A DNA stretch of 64,000 nt, taken from the NCBI GenBank assembly GCA_964603725.1, contig CAZRWW010000007.1, forward strand, positions 1-64,000, written 5' to 3'. Below the pieces are notes generated by a model. It ran no database searches and was not told the origin of the DNA. It saw only the letters and a program-made list of their open reading frames with translations. Made by a program: the position numbers and the translations under genes. Position 1 is the first letter of the stretch; each line of letters starts with the position of its first letter. This document shows positions 60,127 to 64,000 of the stretch, piece by piece. The stretch is from CAZDKK01 sp964603725. Lineage in GTDB: Bacteria > Eisenbacteria > RBG-16-71-46 > CAIMUX01 > WJJG01.

Positions 60127-60726
60127 TCATTCGTCGCCGACGGGGCGCATGACGGCCGGCCGCGCCAGCTTGACCAGCTCGGGCAGGGCCAGGATCGCGA
60201 AGGCCTCATCGATCGAGGCGTCGAGGGTCATGACATCGCCGGTGAGACTGCGCGGCCGGCCGCCCAGCCCCTCGACGCTGGCGCGCGCGTCTTGCGCGGC
60301 CGACGCGAAGGTGGCGATCATCGCCAGGGACTCGCCGCGCCGCGCCGGATCGTCCAGCATCTCGAGCACTTCGTTGCGCAGGCCCACCTCGAGGCGAGCC
60401 GCCGCCTCGCCGCTGCCCCAGATGACGGTCTCGACCACCCCCGGCGCCGCCGCCAGATGGGGGAGGGCATCGCGGGCTGCCTCGACGAGAACGGTGGCGC
60501 CGCGGCGACCCAGCGTCCGGCCGCCTTCACCCAGCTCGGGCAGCTCGCCGAGCGGGGCCTCGCCGCGCAACGACAGCAGCACGCTGGCGCCGGGCGGCAC
60601 GGCCGCGAGACGCTCGACCGAGGCCGCATCGAGGCGGCCGGCGAGATCATCGGCCGAGCGGCAGCCGACGGCCGCCAGGCCGAGGACGCCCGCGCAGGCG
60701 AGGCGCAGGCCCCATGGGCTTCGCAT
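60127..60726 (-). CDS. Lipoprotein with two tandem subtilase-propeptide (I9)-like units
   Basis: ATG 60726 opens a lipoprotein signal (LACAGVLGLAAVGC, Cys22 lipidated); 199 residues. The mature part falls into two similar halves. Residues about 48-104 (SVLLSLRGEAPLGELPELGE through ALPHLAAAPGVVETVIWG) and about 132-195 (SLAMIATFASAAQDARASVE through AFAILALPELVKLARPAVM) both follow the beta-alpha-beta pattern of I9 propeptides: a strand, a Gly-Arg turn, and a helix ending Leu-x-x-x-Pro-x-Val. The first half aligns well by eye with the propeptide of the adjacent subtilase. It could be a membrane-tethered inhibitor or folding chaperone for that enzyme. No annotated family is otherwise recognised. 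Confidence 0.75.
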   Translation of the reverse strand: MRSPWGLRLACAGVLGLAAVGCRSADDLAGRLDAASVERLAAVPPGASVLLSLRGEAPLGELPELGEGGRTLGRRGATVLVEAARDALPHLAAAPGVVETVIWGSGEAAARLEVGLRNEVLEMLDDPARRGESLAMIATFASAAQDARASVEGLGGRPRSLTGDVMTLDASIDEAFAILALPELVKLARPAVMRPVGDE

Positions 60727-60764
60727 CCTGTCCACGTCGATGCCTCCTTGCCGCAGACCCATTC

Positions 60765-61451
60765 TCATCCGGCGTGGGCGTCCGACAACTGCCGCAGGAA
60801 GGCCAGCACGGCCCCCTGGTAGCTGTCGTACGCGGTGCCGCCGACGACCCAGGTGGCGCTGCTGCCGGCCACGATGCTGCTGGCGATGACCTGGTTGGCC
60901 GCGGCCAGGGCGGCGTCCAGATCGCCCTGCGCGGCCCGTGCGAAAGCTTCGATGAGGTGCAGGTCGCGGTAGTCGAAGCTGGTCCTCCGGCTGAACTGGA
61001 AGGCGGGCGACGCCTGGTAGGCGGCCTGCGCGTCGGCCGCCGCCTGGCCCAGCGAGCTGTCTCCCGCGCCGAGACGGGCGGCCGCGCGGCCGGCCAGGAC
61101 TTCGGCGCCCGCGCTGCCGAGATTGGCCGCCGCATCGAAGCTGGCGACGGCATTGAGCATCGCCGACGCCGACGAAGCCAGCCCCAGACGGGCCCAGCCC
61201 TGTCCGACGTAGGCCTCCGCGTGGGATGCGTCCTTGGCGATGGCCGCGTCGAACTTGGCCAGCGCGCCGCTCGAGTTGCCGGACGTGAAGAGCGCCCAAC
61301 CCTCGCCGGTGAGGCTCGCGGCGGTGTCCGGCGTCGGGCCGGTGCCTCCATCGCCGCCGCCGCCGCCGCAACCGATCGGCGCGCCTGCCATGACCGCGAA
61401 CAGCAGCAGGCCGAGCGCAGCGTGGGACTTGTCGAGCGATCTTGTGTCCAT
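60765..61451 (-). CDS. TPR-like repeat lipoprotein
   Basis: ATG 61451; 228 residues. The lipobox GAPIGCGGGGGDGG (Cys28) is followed by a Gly-rich spacer. Helical repeats then resemble tetratricopeptide units: AASLTGEGWALFTSGNSSGA, AKFDAAIAKDASHAEAYVGQ, GWARLGLASSASAMLNAVAS and AFARAAQGDLDAALAAANQV. TPR-like domains mediate protein binding, so this may be an adaptor tethered to a membrane leaflet. It lies 10 bases after the cohesin-like gene and 38 before the I9-like lipoprotein on the same strand. Confidence 0.85.
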   Translation of the reverse strand: MDTRSLDKSHAALGLLLFAVMAGAPIGCGGGGGDGGTGPTPDTAASLTGEGWALFTSGNSSGALAKFDAAIAKDASHAEAYVGQGWARLGLASSASAMLNAVASFDAAANLGSAGAEVLAGRAAARLGAGDSSLGQAAADAQAAYQASPAFQFSRRTSFDYRDLHLIEAFARAAQGDLDAALAAANQVIASSIVAGSSATWVVGGTAYDSYQGAVLAFLRQLSDAHAG

Positions 61452-61461
61452 AGCAGCCCTT

Positions 61462-63978
61462 TCAGTCGAAGGCGATGGTCACCTGGCCCGTGCCAGTCCC
61501 GCTCGCGTTCGTGTCGGCCGCCGTGATGATCACGGTGTTGGCGCCGGCCGCGGCCGAGTAGTAGCCGTCCCAAATGCCCGTGGCGAGCGCGCTCAGGGCG
61601 ACGTTCACCCCGCCGGCGCTAACCGCCGGCGCGCCGCCGGAGCCATTCGCCACCCGGACGATGATGTGCAGGTAGCGCGGGCGCCCCGGGTTCTTCAGGG
61701 CCACCACTTGCACTGCCGGTGCGTTGCCGCCGGCCTGGATGGCGAGTGTTCCGTTCTGTCCACTCAGCGCCAGCGCGCCGCCTTCCGGGTCGGAGAGGAT
61801 GAGACTGGTGAGGGTCAGATCGGTGCCGGCGCCGGCCTGCCCGACCAGTTCGAACTGGATGTTGGCGATCGCGCCCGACCCCGGAGCGAGGGTCGTGGCG
61901 TCGTCGGAGTAGAGGACGATCCGCCCGCGGCCGGACGCGATGCGGTTGAACTCCCGCTCGAGCCCGCTGCCGCGCGCGGCGGCGGTGATGCCCGAGGGGC
62001 GGGCGACAGCTTCGTCATACAGGAGGTCAGCCTGCAGGCCCTTGACCTCGTCCTCGTTGGCCAGCGAGAGCGCGACCGTCAGGGTTGCCCCGGGGGCGCC
62101 GGCGCCACTGGCGATCGCCAGGACGTTCACGCCCTGGGGCCGGGTGATCGCGAAGTTGCCGTTCGAGATGTCGCTGCCTTCGTCCGCTCCGTCGTGAGCC
62201 CGCACCCGTACGCGCGCGGTCGTCGTGGTCGCGCCGGGCAGAGTCCACGGGTAGCTGCCGGTGTTGCTCAGGCCCGCCGCGATGGGTGTCCAGCTGCCGC
62301 CGCCATTCGTGGAGTAGTCGAGGGCGATCGACAGGGCGTTCGGCCCATCGGTATCGGTGGCCGTATAGGTGATGGTCTGCACCGAGGAGGCCGCCCACGA
62401 CTCGCCGCCGTTGGGCGCGGTGACCGTGACCTGCGGAGCCTGATTGCCGACGGCCGTGACGGTCAGGCTGCCGGCCACGCCGGTCGCGTTCAGCGCGTGG
62501 CCGGCCTCGTCGGAGAGGATGATGTCCGCCGGCGTGAGGGCCGTGCTGGCATTCAAGCTGCCGGTCAAGTCGAAGCTCAAGTCGGCGATCGCGCCGGTCC
62601 CGGGCGCGATGGAGGCGGCGGTCGCGAAGTAGAGCACGACCCGCGCGCGTCCGGCGCTCACCGTGTGCCCGGACGCCGACATGCCCGTGCCCCGGTTGGC
62701 GGCCGCGACGCTGCCGAAGCCCGCGATCGCGGGGTTATAGAGAATGTCGAGCTGGACGCCCTTGACGACGTTCTCGTTGGCGAGGGTGAGCTGGACCGAC
62801 ACCGGACCGCCGCTCGTGCCGGAGGCCGACGTGAGGGCCAGCGTGTTGTTGCCGGCCGGCACTTGCGTGATGGCGAAGTTGGCATCGGAGGCGTCGCTGC
62901 CCTCGTCCGCTCCGTCGTTGGCACGCACGCGCACGCGCGCGGCCGACGTGGCGATGTCGGGCAGCGTCCACGGGTAGCTGCCTGTGTTGCTCAGGCCCGC
63001 CGCGATGGGTGTCCAGCTGCCGCCGCCATTGGTCGAGTAGTCGAGGGCGATTGACAGGGCGTTCGGCCCGTCGGCGTCGGTGGCCGTGTAGGTGATCGTC
63101 TGCACCGAGGAGGCCGCCCACGACTCGCCGCCGTTGGGCGCGGTGACCGTGACCTGCGGGACCTGGTTGGCAACGGCCGTGGCCACCGCGATCACGACGT
63201 CATCGACCTGGGCTCCGTTCGCAAAGCCGAGGCTGCCGTCCGACTCGAAGTAGAAGCCGATCCACACCTGCGATTGCCCGAGGAGGCTGCCCAGCTCATC
63301 CACGCGCGTCAGGTCGAATGTGTAGGCCCGTGGGGTCAGCGAGCCGGTGAACTCATCGCCGTACCAGTTGGCGCCGTCCACCGAGGCGGCGACGTAAAAG
63401 AAATCGTAGCCCGACTCGCAGTTCAGGCTGAAGTTGAGACCGACCGCCGCCCCGATGTANNNNNNNNNNTGGGGGTCTTTAAAAAAAAATTTTTCCCCAA
63501 ATTCTTTTAAGGGGTTTTTTTTAACCTACGCCGCCCCGTTTTTTTTTGGTTTGGGCCGGCTGAAGGGGCCGTAGGCGATCAGCGTTCCCATGTCGTCGGG
63601 GTAGGCGCCCCCGCAGACGATCCCCTCTCCGCCGGCGGTCGCGCAGCCAATGCTGTGAGTGGGCGAGGCGCCCGACCAGCAGGTCCACGTGCCCCAGTAG
63701 GCGTCGGCATAGCCGAAGCTGTAGATCGACCAGGAGCCGAGCCCGGCCTCGAAGCCATCGGCATAGAGCGCCGTCCAGGTCTCCGTCGGCGCCAGGCGCG
63801 CAGGGCCTGCGGCCGGCTGCCCGATCTGGACTGGTCGCGTGCCGTCCGGCAAGGTGAGGACGGCGCGTTCCCCGGTCCCGGTCCGGCCTGGGGCCGGGTC
63901 CTGGCCGCCGGCCGCGGCCGCCGGCAGCAGGGGCAGCAGCAGGAGGATGATGAAGGCTCTCGCCGCACGCGTGCTCAT
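61462..63978 (-). CDS. Exported protein with jelly-roll domain and two Ig/cohesin-like units, broken by a scaffold gap
   Basis: ATG 63978 (GGGAGGTG upstream) begins a signal peptide (ARAFIILLLLPLLPAAAAGG). A MAM/jelly-roll-like domain follows (ALYADGFEAGLGSWSIYSFG), interrupted near its middle by ten Ns and unreliable sequence (63460-63545). It resumes with YDFFYVAASVDGANWYGDEF. Two Ig-like units (PQVTVTAPNGGESWAASSVQ) each precede a cohesin-like sandwich (PVSVQLTLANENVVKGVQLD, ILYNPAIAGF, ARVVLYFATAASIAPGTGAI, IADLSFDLTG). A last beta domain ends TGQVTIAFD. The 241-residue Ig-cohesin unit is repeated almost identically. First gene of the operon with the dockerin-bearing protease. Confidence 0.85.
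62157..63169. repeat. Long near-identical direct repeat inside the cohesin-like gene
   Basis: The segment near 62157-62446 recurs at 62880-63169, an offset of 723 bases or 241 codons. Long stretches match base for base, for example around the GGESWAASSVQTITYTATD codons. The intervening cohesin-like parts are more divergent. Confidence 0.85.
63460..63469. other. Scaffold gap (10 N) with low-quality right flank
   Basis: Ten Ns are followed to about 63545 by homopolymer-rich, AT-rich sequence (runs of A, T, C and G) unlike anything else in the window. It introduces a stop at 63526 in the gene that spans it. This looks like unreliable contig-end sequence rather than biology. Confidence 0.9.
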
Positions 63979-64000
63979 CCAGGACACCTCCCGTGGGGTG

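Noticed and set aside
60765..61573. Overlapping basic ORFs opposite or out of frame with the TPR-like lipoprotein
   Set aside because: Composition is Arg/Pro-rich without motifs. The 60765-61451 frame has a lipobox and helical repeats, so it is the real gene.
63470..63545. AT-rich, homopolymer-rich block resembling a promoter or insertion
   Set aside because: It adjoins a run of Ns, consists of successive A, T, C and G homopolymers, and breaks an otherwise intact gene. It is almost certainly unreliable contig-end sequence.

Overview
This is a GC-rich, very gene-dense window with two 10-N scaffold gaps (24596-24605 and 63460-63469), so it is a draft or metagenome-assembled contig. Several traits point to a Gram-negative bacterium of the FCB superphylum, most likely an Eisenbacteria- or Krumholzibacteria-like lineage (inference). 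Exported proteins end in FlgD-like Ig tails that finish in a hydrophobic-Leu/Ile-x-Arg motif. There is a gingipain-family (C25) protease, an SBBP propeller protein, DUF4397 repeats, PorT-type barrels, a Bacteroidota-style OmpA protein, many lipoproteins and a dockerin-like module. No rRNA, tRNA, CRISPR array, transposase or integrase was seen.

Layout. 1-175 is a foreign-looking fragment of a D-Ala-D-Ala carboxypeptidase joined to the minus-strand C25 protease (176-4336). 4.5-9.7 kb holds two alpha/beta hydrolases and a P-type cation ATPase. 9.7-16.9 kb holds a possible surface protein, an OmpA/sulfatase-like pair and a polytopic membrane protein. 17-22.7 kb holds a degenerate EAL-HDOD regulator overlapping glycogen phosphorylase, then an SLC13-type permease. 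23-26.7 kb holds a fasciclin protein, a frameshifted ovothiol synthase (ovoA) and an SRPBCC protein. 27-32.6 kb holds exported repeat proteins, a CarH-like B12-dependent MerR regulator and a PorT-type barrel. 32.6-35.1 kb is an exported protein-plsY-glycosyltransferase operon. 36.7-44.9 kb is a complete mrpABCDEFG Na+/H+ antiporter operon that runs into a CPA2 antiporter gene. 45-51.9 kb holds a barrel protein, a dicarboxylate/amino-acid symporter, a caspase-like lipoprotein, an orphan TolC-type protein, MscL with a zinc ribbon and a small membrane protein. 52-57.3 kb holds the SBBP protein, then a sulfatase-fold membrane protein divergent from a small membrane protein and a methyltransferase.

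57.3-64 kb is a four-gene minus-strand operon and the best candidate for an undescribed system. It encodes an exported protein with two Ig/cohesin-like units, a TPR-like lipoprotein, a lipoprotein that looks like two subtilase-propeptide (I9-like) domains in tandem, and a dockerin-bearing S8 subtilase whose own propeptide resembles those domains. A surface-tethered protease with its own inhibitor or chaperone and a scaffold-like partner is a testable reading.

Two operons (mrp and plsY) appear to be leaderless and carry a perfect dyad inside the -35/-10 spacer. Several other genes share similar TA-N-N-C/A-T -10 hexamers.
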